Positions 35,771 through 45,894 of a stretch of 64,000 nt of DNA are shown in pieces. The position numbers and the translations under genes are program-made. Under the pieces are notes generated by a model. That model did no database searches, had not been told where the DNA came from, and worked only from the letters and a program-made list of their open reading frames with translations. Each line of letters begins with the position of its first letter. Within the stretch, counting starts at the first letter, position 1. Source of the DNA: UM-FILTER-33-9 sp964530235 (GTDB lineage Bacteria > Patescibacteriota > Microgenomatia > UBA1406 > GWC2-37-13). The DNA lies in the NCBI GenBank assembly GCA_964530235.1, contig CAZGYB010000002.1, positions 157,205 to 221,204 of the forward strand. The letters run 5' to 3'.

Positions 35771-38700
35771 ATGAGCAATTCTGCAAAAAGAACTAACCCA
35801 ACTTCAGAAATTTTCCTCGGAAAACAAGAAGAAAGCATTAAAGAGTTAGACCTCATCGAGATTCAAAAACTATCTTGGCAAAAATTTATCGATACTGAAA
35901 TTCGTGAGATAATTCAAGATTTTTTTCCCATCGAAGATTACACAGGAAAAAAATTTACCCTCCATTTCGAAGATTTTTACTTTGACAAACCCCGATATCC
36001 CGCGGAGCTTTGTTATAAAAAAAAGCTCACCTATGACTGTCCCGTTTATGTAAAGGTAAAATTAGTAAACAAAAAAACGGGCGCTGAAAAAAAACAAGAT
36101 GTTTACTTCTTTAATCTTCCTAAAATGACATCACGAGGAACATTCATCATTAACGGTATTGAAAGAGGAATTATTAATCAGATTGTTCGATCTCCCGGAA
36201 CTTACTTCACTGCAGAAATTGACAAAACGACCGGTCTTACACTCTACAATGCAGAAATTAGACCTTATATTGGTTCGTGGATTGATTTTACTATTAATAA
36301 AAACGGTATTATTGAGGGAAAAATTAATAAAAAAAGAAAGTTCTTAGCATCAGTCTTTCTCAGAATATTCGAGGGTGAAAACAATAATCAACTGCTTTCA
36401 TATTTTTCAGATGTGGAAAAATCGCTCATAGACAAGTATCTTATCCCTACCTTTAAAAAGGACCGGACAAAAAATAAACAAGAAGCTATTCTTGAGTTGT
36501 ATAGAAAAATTAAGCCTGGCGAACCGCTTATCTTGGAAAATGCTGTTGAAACTTTAAATAACTTATTTTTTAACCACCGCAGATATACTCTCGCAGATGT
36601 CGGCAGATATAAAATTAATAAAAAACTTTCTTTAACAGGTGAAATCAACAAAGAGACTCACGTCCTTTCCAAACAAGATATCATTGCAATTCTCAAGTAT
36701 CTAGTAAATCTTACAGCCGGAAAAGGTTCTTTTGACGACATTGATCACCTTGGAAACCGAAGATTGAAAACGGTTGGCGAATTGATCGGCACGTATAGTA
36801 TACGTGTCGGTATGGTAAGAACAGAAAAAGAAATTAAAGAACGAATGAGTTTGGTTCCCTCCGATACATTTCCGAGCCCCTCACAGATAATTAACTCAAA
36901 GCCGATTATTATGGCGATAAATTCCTTTTACCGAACAAGCCAACTCTCAACCATCATTGATCAAACAAACCCACTTTCTGAACTTGATAACCTCAGAAGA
37001 ATCACCGTGGGAGGTCCCGGTGGGATAGAAAAAGAACGAGCTTCTTTTTCGATTCGAGACATTTCAACTTCACAGTATGGAAGAATCTGCCCGATCAGAT
37101 CACCAGAAGGACCTAATATTGGTGTTGTCACTTATATGGCGCTGTACACAAAAATTAACCAATATGGATTTTTGGAAACTCCATACAAAAAACTTGTTAA
37201 AGAAAAAAAGGGAGATAAAACGAAAGTAAAAATTTCTGATGAAATCGTCTATCTGCAGGCAGATGACGAAGAACAGTATCATATAACTTCAAAAAACTGC
37301 ACCATAACCGATGCGGGTTATATTACAGACGATCATATCGTTGCACGATACAAAGGAGAACTGCTTACTATTCCTACTGAAAAAGCGGATCTTATCGACG
37401 TTTCAGCACAGCAAGCGATCGGCGTTGCTGCATCTTTGATTCCTTTTTTGCAAAATGATGATGCAAGCCGTGCTCTTATGGGAACCCACATGCAGTGTCA
37501 AGCAGTTCCTTTAGTCAAACCGGTTGCCCCTTATGTCGGCACTGGCTCAGAAGATCAAATTGCAGCTGCACTCCAACGTACGGTACGCGCTGAAGAATCC
37601 GGAGCCGTCGAGTATGTTGATGCAAAAAAAATTGTCATAAAAGGAAAAAGCGGAAAAAAGTACGAATATAATCTTGAACGGTATATAAAAACAAACAAAG
37701 ATATCGTTTTTGATCAAAAACCATGTGTTGCCCTTGGTCAATCCATAAAAAAGAACGATGTTATTATCGATGGACCAGCAACTCAAGATGGAAAACTTGC
37801 CCTTGGACAAAATCTGTTGGTTGCTTATACTTCCTTCCGCGGACTTGGTTATGAAGACGGCTTTGTTGTTTCTGAACGGCTTATTAAGGAAGATGTATTA
37901 ACGTCAATAACGAGTGAAGAATTTACCGCAGACCTGGTTGATACAAAACTTGGACCAGAAGAACTTACCAGAGACATTCCGAATGTTCGTGAAGAAGTAC
38001 TACAAAATTTAGATAAAGATGGACTCGTTGTGGTTGGAACAGAAATAAAAAGTGGTGACATTCTTGTAGGTAAAGTTGCCCCAAAAGGAGAAAAAGAACT
38101 AACTGCAGAAGAACGATTATTGCGCGCGATTTTTGGGGAAAAAGCAAAAGACGTAAAAGATACATCGCTTCGAATGCCGTACGGAAAACGAGGGATTGTA
38201 ACGAATGTTGAAATAATCGACAGCAAAAAGGATCCGAATGAACTCGAACCAAGTATTATCAAACGTATAATTGTTACTACTGCTCAGATTAGAAAAATTA
38301 CGATTGGAGACAAATTGGCGGGACGACATGGGAACAAAGGAGTTATTTCACGAATACTCCCCGAATGGGACATGCCCCATTTAGCAGACGGTACTCCTGT
38401 AGACGTAATTATTTCTCCCCTTTCGATTCTCTCGCGTATGAACCTCGGACAACTGTTTGAAACCATGCTCGGATACATTGCGCAGACAAAAAATTGGAGA
38501 GTCGTTGCGCCTGTTTTTGAAAAAATTGAGGATGATTTTATATCAACCTATCTTTCTCAATTTGGACTTCCTTTAGATGGTAAATTTAATCTGTTCGACG
38601 GACAAACAGGAAAACCCTTTGAAAAAAAAGTCCTCATCGGTACTGGCTATATTATGAAGCTTATTCACATGGTTGAAGATAAGTTTCATGCCCGTTCAGT

Positions 38701-38983
38701 TGGTCCTTATTCTTTGGTTTCCCAACAACCACTTGGAGGAAAATCTCAGATGGGAGGACAACGTTTTGGAGAAATGGAAGTCTGGGCTCTTGAATCTCAT
38801 CGGGTACCACATACCTTGCAGGAGATGCTTACCATAAAAAGTGATGACGTCCGTGGAAGAACGAAGGCATTTGAATCAATTATTAAAGGACTTGATATTC
38901 CACAATCCAATGTCCCCGAATCGTTCCACGTTCTTGTTAAAGAATTAAATGCGCTTGGTTTATCAATTGACTATATCAAATAA
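35771..38983 (+). CDS. rpoB: RNA polymerase beta subunit
   Basis: 1070 aa, compact compared with E. coli (1342) because the lineage-specific insertions are absent. Landmarks: KLSWQKFIDTEIREI near the N-terminus, FIINGIERGIINQIVRSPG, the rifampicin region FYRTSQLSTIIDQTNPLSEL and GRICPIRSPEGPNIGVVTY, then KITIGDKLAGRHGNKGVISR and the C-terminal GGKSQMGGQRFGEMEVWALE. In the rifampicin region the usual S-Q-F-M-D-Q stretch reads TSQLSTIIDQTN. It forms the catalytic core with RpoC encoded 2 nt downstream. Confidence 0.97.
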   Translation: MSNSAKRTNPTSEIFLGKQEESIKELDLIEIQKLSWQKFIDTEIREIIQDFFPIEDYTGKKFTLHFEDFYFDKPRYPAELCYKKKLTYDCPVYVKVKLVNKKTGAEKKQDVYFFNLPKMTSRGTFIINGIERGIINQIVRSPGTYFTAEIDKTTGLTLYNAEIRPYIGSWIDFTINKNGIIEGKINKKRKFLASVFLRIFEGENNNQLLSYFSDVEKSLIDKYLIPTFKKDRTKNKQEAILELYRKIKPGEPLILENAVETLNNLFFNHRRYTLADVGRYKINKKLSLTGEINKETHVLSKQDIIAILKYLVNLTAGKGSFDDIDHLGNRRLKTVGELIGTYSIRVGMVRTEKEIKERMSLVPSDTFPSPSQIINSKPIIMAINSFYRTSQLSTIIDQTNPLSELDNLRRITVGGPGGIEKERASFSIRDISTSQYGRICPIRSPEGPNIGVVTYMALYTKINQYGFLETPYKKLVKEKKGDKTKVKISDEIVYLQADDEEQYHITSKNCTITDAGYITDDHIVARYKGELLTIPTEKADLIDVSAQQAIGVAASLIPFLQNDDASRALMGTHMQCQAVPLVKPVAPYVGTGSEDQIAAALQRTVRAEESGAVEYVDAKKIVIKGKSGKKYEYNLERYIKTNKDIVFDQKPCVALGQSIKKNDVIIDGPATQDGKLALGQNLLVAYTSFRGLGYEDGFVVSERLIKEDVLTSITSEEFTADLVDTKLGPEELTRDIPNVREEVLQNLDKDGLVVVGTEIKSGDILVGKVAPKGEKELTAEERLLRAIFGEKAKDVKDTSLRMPYGKRGIVTNVEIIDSKKDPNELEPSIIKRIIVTTAQIRKITIGDKLAGRHGNKGVISRILPEWDMPHLADGTPVDVIISPLSILSRMNLGQLFETMLGYIAQTKNWRVVAPVFEKIEDDFISTYLSQFGLPLDGKFNLFDGQTGKPFEKKVLIGTGYIMKLIHMVEDKFHARSVGPYSLVSQQPLGGKSQMGGQRFGEMEVWALESHRVPHTLQEMLTIKSDDVRGRTKAFESIIKGLDIPQSNVPESFHVLVKELNALGLSIDYIK

Positions 38984-38985
38984 GT

Positions 38986-41900
38986 ATGGAAGATGCCCAT
39001 ATTGTAGATTTTAGTGGCTTAAGAATTCGACTTGCCTCTCCTGAAGATATTTTATCTTGGTCAAAAGGTGAAATAACAAAACCCGAAACAATCAACTATC
39101 GCACATTCAGAGCGGAAAAAGACGGTCTTTTTGATGAACGTATTTTCGGACCTACAAAGGATTATGAATGTTACTGTGGAAAATATAAACGAATACGGTA
39201 TAAGGGAATTATTTGCGATCGGTGTGGTGTTGAGATCACAACTTCTGCAGTAAGACGTGAACGGATGGGTCATATAAAGCTCGCGACACCAATTGCACAT
39301 ATTTGGTACTTCAAAGGGTCTTCTTCCCCTTTGAGCGTAGTACTTGATGTTCCCCCCCAATCGCTGGAAAAAATTATTTACTATGCACTTTATTTAGTAA
39401 AATCAATCCATAAAGACGAACAAAAAAAGTCCGCACACGTATTAACCGAGATGCATAAAAAGGAAATTCAAAGACTCGAAGATGAACACAATACGAAAAA
39501 AGAAGCAATGAAAGCAGATTTTGAAAAAGAAAAAGCAGACGTATTGAAAAAAATTGGCAACAAAGAACAACGCGAGATTACTTTGCAAGAAATTGAGCTT
39601 AAACAAAGAGAGCGTATTCGTATTCTGTCTGATAAATACATTGAGGAAAAAAGTCAAAAAACTGCCTTTTTGGAAAGAATAGCAAAAACAGTTAAGTTGC
39701 TCAAACCTAATGACACACTTGAGGAGGAAGATTATCTCTATTTGCGTGAGAAAGGACTGGATGGTTTTGCGGAGGTTGGAATGGGTTCTGAAGTTGCCTA
39801 TGAACTTTTATCCAGTACAGATTTCAAAAAAATATACCAAGAATCTCTTCAAGAACTTACGGAAGCAAAAGGAGAAAGACGAAATAAACTCTTAAAAAAA
39901 GTCCGTATTATTGAGTCATTCCTTAAAGGAAATATTCAACCGCTTTGGATGGTTCTTACCGTTTTGCCCGTAATCCCTCCCGACCTCAGACCGGTTGTAC
40001 AGCTTCCCGGAGGGAAATTTGCAACTTCTGATCTGAACGATTTTTATCGCCGTGTAATAAACCGAAACAACCGCCTTAAACAGTTAATCGATCTTGGCGC
40101 ACCGGAAATAATTCTCCGGAATGAAAAACGAATGTTACAGGAGGCAGTTGATTCTCTTCTTGACCTTCAAAAATCAAGAGGAAGAACACGGTCTCAATCA
40201 GGAACGATTAAAGTTCAAAAATCTTTATCCGATATACTCCGAGGGAAGCAAGGAAGATTCAGACAAAACTTGCTAGGGAAACGGGTAGATTATTCAGGAA
40301 GATCCACCATTGCAGTTGGTCCAGAATTAAAATTAAATCAATGTGGTATTCCAAAAGAAATGGCTCTTGAGTTATTTAAACCTCATCTTCTCCACGAAAT
40401 TATCGTACGTGGTTTAGCTCCGAATATAAAAAGTGCAAAAAACTACCTTGAACAAAAAGATCCAATTATTTATGATATTCTTGAAGAAATTACTAAAAAT
40501 CATCCCATACTCCTCAACCGTGCACCAACACTTCATAAACTATCAATCCTTGGTTTTTATCCAATATTAACTGATTCATACGTAATTAAGCTTCACCCTG
40601 CAGTGTGCGCTGGTTATAATGCAGATTTTGACGGAGATGCCATGGGAGTTTTTGTCCCTCTATCAAAAAATGCAATTGATGAAGTAAAGAATCGGATGAT
40701 GGCTCATCACAACCTTCTTAAACCATCCGATGGAACCCCCATCGTTCTTCCAAACAAAGAAATGGCATTAGGAATATATTTTCTTACTACCATTGACAGC
40801 ACATTTAAAGACATACCCGATGATAAACTCTCATTTTATTCAAATCCCCAAGACGCACTTAATGCATACGAGTTAAGAAAGCTTTCGCTCAGACAACCCA
40901 TTCTAGCATGGATAAACAATAAAGCACTCCGAACAACACCGGGTAGAATTCTTTTTAACCAAAAACTTCCGCAGGAACTTCAGTTTATTAACACCGAGGT
41001 AAAAGCTTCTGATGTGAAAGATCTTATTATTAAAGCAACCAAACTTTTTTCTGACTACGACAAAATCGGTGAGCTTATTGATCAATTAAAAGAGGTTGGT
41101 TTTTGGGCAGCAACTATTGCCGGAGGATTATCTGTCTCGATTCTTGACTGTAAAATAAGTCCCGAAAAGGATTCAATTGTTAAAAAAACAGAGATTGAAA
41201 TCGAAAAAATCGAACAAAATTACAACCAAGGCTTTCTCACACTTGACGAAAAACGAAGATATACAAACAAACTCTGGCTCGAAACAACTGAAAACCTGGC
41301 AAATAAAACATGGGATCTCCTTGATGATGAAAATCCAGTAAAAATTATTATTAAATCCGGAGGTGCACGAGCATCAAAAGAACAACTCAAACAATTGTCT
41401 GCAATGAAGGGACTCGTTGTCGATCCGCTCGGAAAAATTATTGAGGTTCCTACCAAATCAAACTACAGACAAGGACTTTCTGTCTTTGAATACGTCATTT
41501 CTGCACGTGGAGCTAGAAAAGGTCTAACTGACTCTGCCCTAAAAACAGCAGATGCAGGATACTTAACGCGACGGCTGGTAGATGTGTCACATGATATGAT
41601 TATCCGTGAAGAAGACTGTAATACAACAGAAGGACTTCTCATCAATACAAAACAGGAAAGAGGAGATAAATTCAAACTCCGTATCAAAGGAAGATACTGT
41701 TTACATGATATTATTTCATCGGACAAAGAAGTTTTAGTCAATAAAAACGAAGTTATTGAAGATAGTACAATCTCAATTCTCGAACAACATAACATTGAAA
41801 ATGTTACCGTAAGATCTCCTTTACACTGTAAATCAAAGTTTGGGATTTGTCAAAAATGCTATGGAATAGACTTGTCTACCAATAAAGTTGTTGAGGTTGG

Positions 41901-42780
41901 AGTACCTGTTGGAGTAATGGCAGCTCAATCAATTGGTGAACCAGGTACCCAGTTAACTATGAGAGTTCGACACTTTGGAGGAATTGTTATTTCTGATGTG
42001 ACTCAGGGACTCCCTCGGGTCGAAGAGCTATTTGAAACCCGAACTCCAAAGGTTGTATCCCCAATAAGCGAAATGCAAGGTAAAGTTTCAGTACAAGAGG
42101 ACAGCGAAAGAGAAGCTTATGTCATAAAAGTTACTTCGACAGAAGACAAAGAACTAAAAGAACAAGAATTTGTTGTTCCTATGTCTCAAACTTTAAAAGT
42201 AAAAGACGGTGATCTTATTACCAAAGGGACTGCACTCTCAGAAGGATATTTGGATGTAAATGACATTCTAACAATAAAAGGACTCCAGTCCGCTCAACTA
42301 TACCTGCTCAATGAGGTACAACAGGTTTACGAATCACAGGGAATCCCTATTCATGATAAACACTTTGAAGTCATTATCCGAAAAATGAGTGACAAAGTAA
42401 CGATTGAAGACGAGGGAGATACTTCATTTATCAAAGACGAGGTTGTTTCAAAGATTAGATTCGAAGAGGAAAATAAAAAAATTATCGCACAGGGGGGAAA
42501 ACCAGCTTCAGGTAAAATTTCTATTCATGGAATTACAAAGGCAGCAATCTATACAGACTCATGGCTCTCCTCTGCTTCATTTGAACAAACAACAGGAGTC
42601 TTAAGTAATGCAGCGATTAAGAACCAAGTTGATCACTTGTTAGGCTTAAAAGAAAATGTTATAATAGGCAGATTACTCCCTGTAAATCAAGAGTTAATTG
42701 ATAAATATTATGGTAAATTTTTAAGTAAATATGCCCACAATCAACCAGTTGATCAAAAAGAAACGGAACAAACGAATTAA
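38986..42780 (+). CDS. rpoC: RNA polymerase beta-prime subunit
   Basis: 1264 aa. The first zinc site is ECYCGKYKRIRYKGIICDRC (C62, C64, C77, C80). A coiled-coil insertion (about 145-225) separates it from RRVINRNNRLKQLIDLGAPE, KQGRFRQNLLGKRVDYSGRS, and the catalytic NADFDGDAMGVFVPLS. The bridge and trigger region is GARKGLTDSALKTADAGYLT, and the second zinc site has DCNTTEG and CKSKFGICQKCYG. The length is on the short side, as for rpoB. Its last 50 nt overlap the start of rpsL in another frame, so transcription is continuous with the ribosomal genes. Confidence 0.97.
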   Translation: MEDAHIVDFSGLRIRLASPEDILSWSKGEITKPETINYRTFRAEKDGLFDERIFGPTKDYECYCGKYKRIRYKGIICDRCGVEITTSAVRRERMGHIKLATPIAHIWYFKGSSSPLSVVLDVPPQSLEKIIYYALYLVKSIHKDEQKKSAHVLTEMHKKEIQRLEDEHNTKKEAMKADFEKEKADVLKKIGNKEQREITLQEIELKQRERIRILSDKYIEEKSQKTAFLERIAKTVKLLKPNDTLEEEDYLYLREKGLDGFAEVGMGSEVAYELLSSTDFKKIYQESLQELTEAKGERRNKLLKKVRIIESFLKGNIQPLWMVLTVLPVIPPDLRPVVQLPGGKFATSDLNDFYRRVINRNNRLKQLIDLGAPEIILRNEKRMLQEAVDSLLDLQKSRGRTRSQSGTIKVQKSLSDILRGKQGRFRQNLLGKRVDYSGRSTIAVGPELKLNQCGIPKEMALELFKPHLLHEIIVRGLAPNIKSAKNYLEQKDPIIYDILEEITKNHPILLNRAPTLHKLSILGFYPILTDSYVIKLHPAVCAGYNADFDGDAMGVFVPLSKNAIDEVKNRMMAHHNLLKPSDGTPIVLPNKEMALGIYFLTTIDSTFKDIPDDKLSFYSNPQDALNAYELRKLSLRQPILAWINNKALRTTPGRILFNQKLPQELQFINTEVKASDVKDLIIKATKLFSDYDKIGELIDQLKEVGFWAATIAGGLSVSILDCKISPEKDSIVKKTEIEIEKIEQNYNQGFLTLDEKRRYTNKLWLETTENLANKTWDLLDDENPVKIIIKSGGARASKEQLKQLSAMKGLVVDPLGKIIEVPTKSNYRQGLSVFEYVISARGARKGLTDSALKTADAGYLTRRLVDVSHDMIIREEDCNTTEGLLINTKQERGDKFKLRIKGRYCLHDIISSDKEVLVNKNEVIEDSTISILEQHNIENVTVRSPLHCKSKFGICQKCYGIDLSTNKVVEVGVPVGVMAAQSIGEPGTQLTMRVRHFGGIVISDVTQGLPRVEELFETRTPKVVSPISEMQGKVSVQEDSEREAYVIKVTSTEDKELKEQEFVVPMSQTLKVKDGDLITKGTALSEGYLDVNDILTIKGLQSAQLYLLNEVQQVYESQGIPIHDKHFEVIIRKMSDKVTIEDEGDTSFIKDEVVSKIRFEEENKKIIAQGGKPASGKISIHGITKAAIYTDSWLSSASFEQTTGVLSNAAIKNQVDHLLGLKENVIIGRLLPVNQELIDKYYGKFLSKYAHNQPVDQKETEQTN

Positions 42781-43153
42781 AAAATCAAGAGCAGCAGCGC
42801 TCAAGGCAAGTTTTAATTCGCTGAAACGGAGATACGTCGATACAAGCAACCCTTTAAAACGAGGCGTATGTACTATTGTACGTACTATGACTCCAAAAAA
42901 ACCTAATTCTGCACTCCGCAAAGTTGCAAGAGTGAGGCTTTCGAATAAGATGGAGGTTACTGCTTATATACAAGGAGTAGGTCATAATTTAGCAGAACAC
43001 TCTATTGTGTTAGTAAGGGGTGGAAGAGTAAAAGATCTTCCTGGAGTAAAATATCACATAGTTCGAGGAAAGTTTGACACTGCTGGAGTTGTCGGAAGAA
43101 CAACATCTCGTTCAAAATATGGAGCTAAAGTTGCAAAGGTTAAAACAGTTTAA
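42731..43153 (+). CDS. rpsL: 30S ribosomal protein S12
   Basis: 140 aa. MPTINQLIKKKRNKRIKKSR, then GVCTIVRTMTPKKPNSALRK (the decoding-site K of PKKPNSA is intact, so no streptomycin-resistance change is seen), then GGRVKDLPGVKYHIVRGK. It starts 50 nt before the rpoC stop codon, an unusually long out-of-frame overlap. The start is fixed by the universally conserved MPTINQL N-terminus. It is part of the rpoBC-rpsL-rpsG unit. Confidence 0.97.
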   Translation: MPTINQLIKKKRNKRIKKSRAAALKASFNSLKRRYVDTSNPLKRGVCTIVRTMTPKKPNSALRKVARVRLSNKMEVTAYIQGVGHNLAEHSIVLVRGGRVKDLPGVKYHIVRGKFDTAGVVGRTTSRSKYGAKVAKVKTV

Positions 43154-43164
43154 CGGTATAGTAT

Positions 43165-43638
43165 ATGCCACGTCATCAATACAAAAAAATTTCTGTTGCA
43201 TCGGATTCAATATACGACAGTCTAGAAGTATCCAAATTGATCAACTATGTCATGAAAGATGGAAAGAAAAGTATTGCCGAAACAATAGTATATACAGTTT
43301 TAAATCGCTTCAAAAAAGAACAAAAAGACCCATTGCACGTTCTTAATCAAGCAATACTGAATGTTTCACCACAACATGAAGTAAAACCAAAAAGGATTGG
43401 CGGCGCTTCTTATCTTGTTCCTATTGAAGTGAGACGAGAAAGAAAAATATATCTTAGTTTAAACTGGATTGTCGATGCAGCACGTGCCCGATCCAACAAA
43501 GAATATAAAACCTTTGAAGATAAATTATATGCGGAAATTAATGACGCAGCAGCTAATCAAGGTCAATCTGTTGCTAAAAAAGCCCAAACTGAAAAATTAG
43601 CCGACGCAAACAAAGCCTTTTCTCACTTGAAATGGTAA
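43165..43638 (+). CDS. rpsG: 30S ribosomal protein S7
   Basis: 157 aa, usual size. MPRHQYKKI, LINYVMKDGKKSIAETIVYT, ALNQAIL-type core (HVLNQAILNVSPQHEVKPKR), RRERKIYLSLNWIVDAARAR, and C-terminal ANQGQSVAKKAQTEKLADAN. It binds the 3' major domain of 16S rRNA. It lies 11 nt after rpsL and before fusA, the conserved str-operon order. tuf does not follow fusA here. Confidence 0.96.
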   Translation: MPRHQYKKISVASDSIYDSLEVSKLINYVMKDGKKSIAETIVYTVLNRFKKEQKDPLHVLNQAILNVSPQHEVKPKRIGGASYLVPIEVRRERKIYLSLNWIVDAARARSNKEYKTFEDKLYAEINDAAANQGQSVAKKAQTEKLADANKAFSHLKW

Positions 43639-43748
43639 CGAAATAAAAATTCAAAAACGTATAGCATTTAACGTATAACGCCAAACATATATAAGGGTTT
43701 ACCGATGGGGTTGTTACACGTTTAACATTATAGGTTTTACAAAATTTT

Positions 43749-45854
43749 ATGGCATCACAACAAAGTATCGTCACTAAAAATAGAAATGTTCCCCTTGATA
43801 AAATCCGCAATATCGGAGTAATTGCGCATATTGACTCAGGAAAAACAACAACAACAGAACGATTTCTATTCTACACAGGAAGATCCTACAAAATTGGCGA
43901 TATTGACGAAGGAAACACACAAATGGATTGGATGCCTCAAGAAAGGGAGCGTGGTATTACTATCGTTTCTGCTGCTACCACTACATTTTGGAAAGGAATG
44001 CGAATTAATATTATTGATACACCGGGCCATGTTGATTTTACCGCTGAAGTTGAACGATCTTTACGTGTCCTTGACGGAGGCGTTGTTGTTTTTGATGCTG
44101 AAGAAGGAGTACAAAGCCAGTCAGAAACCGTATGGAGACAGGCGGATAAATATAAAATTCCCCGTCTTTGTTTTATTAATAAAATGGATAAACTCGGCGC
44201 GGATTTTGACGCGACAGTTGGAGAAATTAAAGAACGGTTAGGCGCTCATCCTATTGTTATGACATATCCCATTGGGAAAGAACAGGATCATAAGGGTGTT
44301 GTTGATCTCCTAACTATGAAGTCGTTTATTTGGGATAAAGACGAAACAGGAATTGAATATACCATTTCAGATGAAATACCAGCTGATTTAAAAAACAAAG
44401 TAGTTGAAATGCGGGCCAAATTAGTGGAACAAATTGCAGAAACCGACGATGCACTCCTTTCAAGGTACTTAAATGGAGACAAAATTGAAGTTGAACAGCT
44501 CAAGACTACACTCAGAAAAGCGGTTATTGCATATAAAGTAATTCCGGTATACTGTGGTACTTCCTTAAGAAACAAAGGAGTACAACCTGTATTGGATGGC
44601 ATTATTGATTACCTTCCTTCTCCACTTGACCTTCAGCTCGTAAAAGGCATTGACCCAATTTCAAAAACTGAAACATCACGGAAACTTGCACCTGACGAGG
44701 CCTTTTCTGCTCTTGCATTCAAAATCCAACTTGACCCTCATGTTGGAAAACTTACCTATACCCGTATCTATTCTGGAACACTTGAATCAGGTTCTTATGT
44801 ATACAATGTAAATCGAGGTAAAACAGAACGAGTAAGTAGAATTCTCCTTATGCACGCAAATCAGCGTGAAGAAATCGATAAAGCTTATGCTGGAGAAATA
44901 GTCGCGCTTGTTGGACCGAAAGAAGCGCGAACCGGAGACACGCTCGCCGACGAATCAAAACCAGTACTACTTGAGCAAATTACCTTTCCTGAACCGGTTA
45001 TTTCACTTGCAATCGAACCGAAAACAAAAGCAGATCAAGAAAAACTAGCATATACATTGAGCAGACTTTCAGAGGAAGATCCTACATTTAAAGTAAAAAT
45101 AAATCACGAAACAGGACAAACAATTATGTCAGGCATGGGAGAGCTTCACCTTGAGATTCTTGTCGATCGTATGAAGCGGGAAATGGGTATGGATGTCAAT
45201 GTCGGAAAACCACAGGTAGCATATAAAGAAACGGTGACTAAAACCGTTGAAGCTGAAGGAAAGTACATTAAACAAACCGGAGGTCACGGACAATACGGTC
45301 ACTGTATTATTAAAGTCGAACCCCTTGGCCGAGGAGAAGGATTTAAATTTATCGATAAAATTAAGGGAGGAACGATTCCTTCCGAATTTGTAGGATCGGT
45401 TGAAAAAGGAATAACCGAAGCACTCGATAAAGGGGTGCTTCTTGGATTCCCTTTAACAGACCTTCAAGTTACTTTATTTGATGGAAGTTACCATGATGTA
45501 GATTCTTCAGACATAGCATTTAAAATCGCAGGAGCAATGGCGCTTTCAAATGGATGCAAACAGGCAGGGCTTACTTTACTTGAACCAATTATGAAACTTG
45601 AGGTAACTGTTCCTGACGAATTTATGGGTGTTGTAATCGGAGATATCTCAAGTAAGCGTGGGAAAATACTGGGTACTGATAAACGAGGCAAATCAACCGT
45701 TATTCGAGCATATGCACCTCTTGCTGAGCTGTCAGGATATGTTACTATTCTCAGATCTCTTACCGAAGGAAGAGGTATCTCCTACTTAGAACCTTCTCAT
45801 TACGAAGAGGTTCCGCAAAATATATTGAAAGGGTTGCTTGAGAAGAAAATATAA
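43749..45854 (+). CDS. fusA: Elongation factor G
   Basis: 701 aa, standard size. G1 AHIDSGKTTTTERFLFYTG, switch II region NIIDTPGHVDFTAEVERSLR, NKMDKLGADF, and domain IV with KQTGGHGQYGHCIIKVEPLG. The C-terminal EPIMKLEVTVPDEFMGVVIG and SEVSYLEPSHYEEVP-like end are present. It drives GTP-dependent translocation. It follows rpsG after 110 nt. That gap contains two copies of AACGTATA (about 43656 and 43673) and no unambiguous promoter, so fusA may be transcribed from rpoB or from a weak internal promoter. Confidence 0.97.
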   Translation: MASQQSIVTKNRNVPLDKIRNIGVIAHIDSGKTTTTERFLFYTGRSYKIGDIDEGNTQMDWMPQERERGITIVSAATTTFWKGMRINIIDTPGHVDFTAEVERSLRVLDGGVVVFDAEEGVQSQSETVWRQADKYKIPRLCFINKMDKLGADFDATVGEIKERLGAHPIVMTYPIGKEQDHKGVVDLLTMKSFIWDKDETGIEYTISDEIPADLKNKVVEMRAKLVEQIAETDDALLSRYLNGDKIEVEQLKTTLRKAVIAYKVIPVYCGTSLRNKGVQPVLDGIIDYLPSPLDLQLVKGIDPISKTETSRKLAPDEAFSALAFKIQLDPHVGKLTYTRIYSGTLESGSYVYNVNRGKTERVSRILLMHANQREEIDKAYAGEIVALVGPKEARTGDTLADESKPVLLEQITFPEPVISLAIEPKTKADQEKLAYTLSRLSEEDPTFKVKINHETGQTIMSGMGELHLEILVDRMKREMGMDVNVGKPQVAYKETVTKTVEAEGKYIKQTGGHGQYGHCIIKVEPLGRGEGFKFIDKIKGGTIPSEFVGSVEKGITEALDKGVLLGFPLTDLQVTLFDGSYHDVDSSDIAFKIAGAMALSNGCKQAGLTLLEPIMKLEVTVPDEFMGVVIGDISSKRGKILGTDKRGKSTVIRAYAPLAELSGYVTILRSLTEGRGISYLEPSHYEEVPQNILKGLLEKKI

Positions 45855-45858
45855 CAGC

Positions 45859-45888
45859 TTGACAAAGTGAACAATTGTTTACTATACT
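45859..45888 (+). promoter_or_regulatory. lexA promoter with embedded LexA-type operator
   Basis: TTGACA (45859-45864), 18 nt, TATACT (45883-45888), then 6 nt to the ATG. The 16-bp near-palindrome GTGAACAATTGTTTAC (45867-45882) fills the spacer, so repressor binding would block RNA polymerase. It matches, with one base difference, the box at 46484-46499. It predicts LexA autoregulation and a leaderless lexA mRNA. Confidence 0.78.
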
Positions 45889-45894
45889 TGGTGT

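Noticed and set aside
37849..38262. 137-codon minus-strand frame inside rpoB
   Set aside because: It is an antisense shadow of conserved rpoB codons, with a Ser/Phe-rich low-information translation.
43639..43748. Promoter for fusA in the rpsG-fusA gap
   Set aside because: Several AT-rich hexamers are present (TATAGG, TACAAA), but none has an acceptable -35 spacing. I saw only a duplicated AACGTATA and could not support a site.
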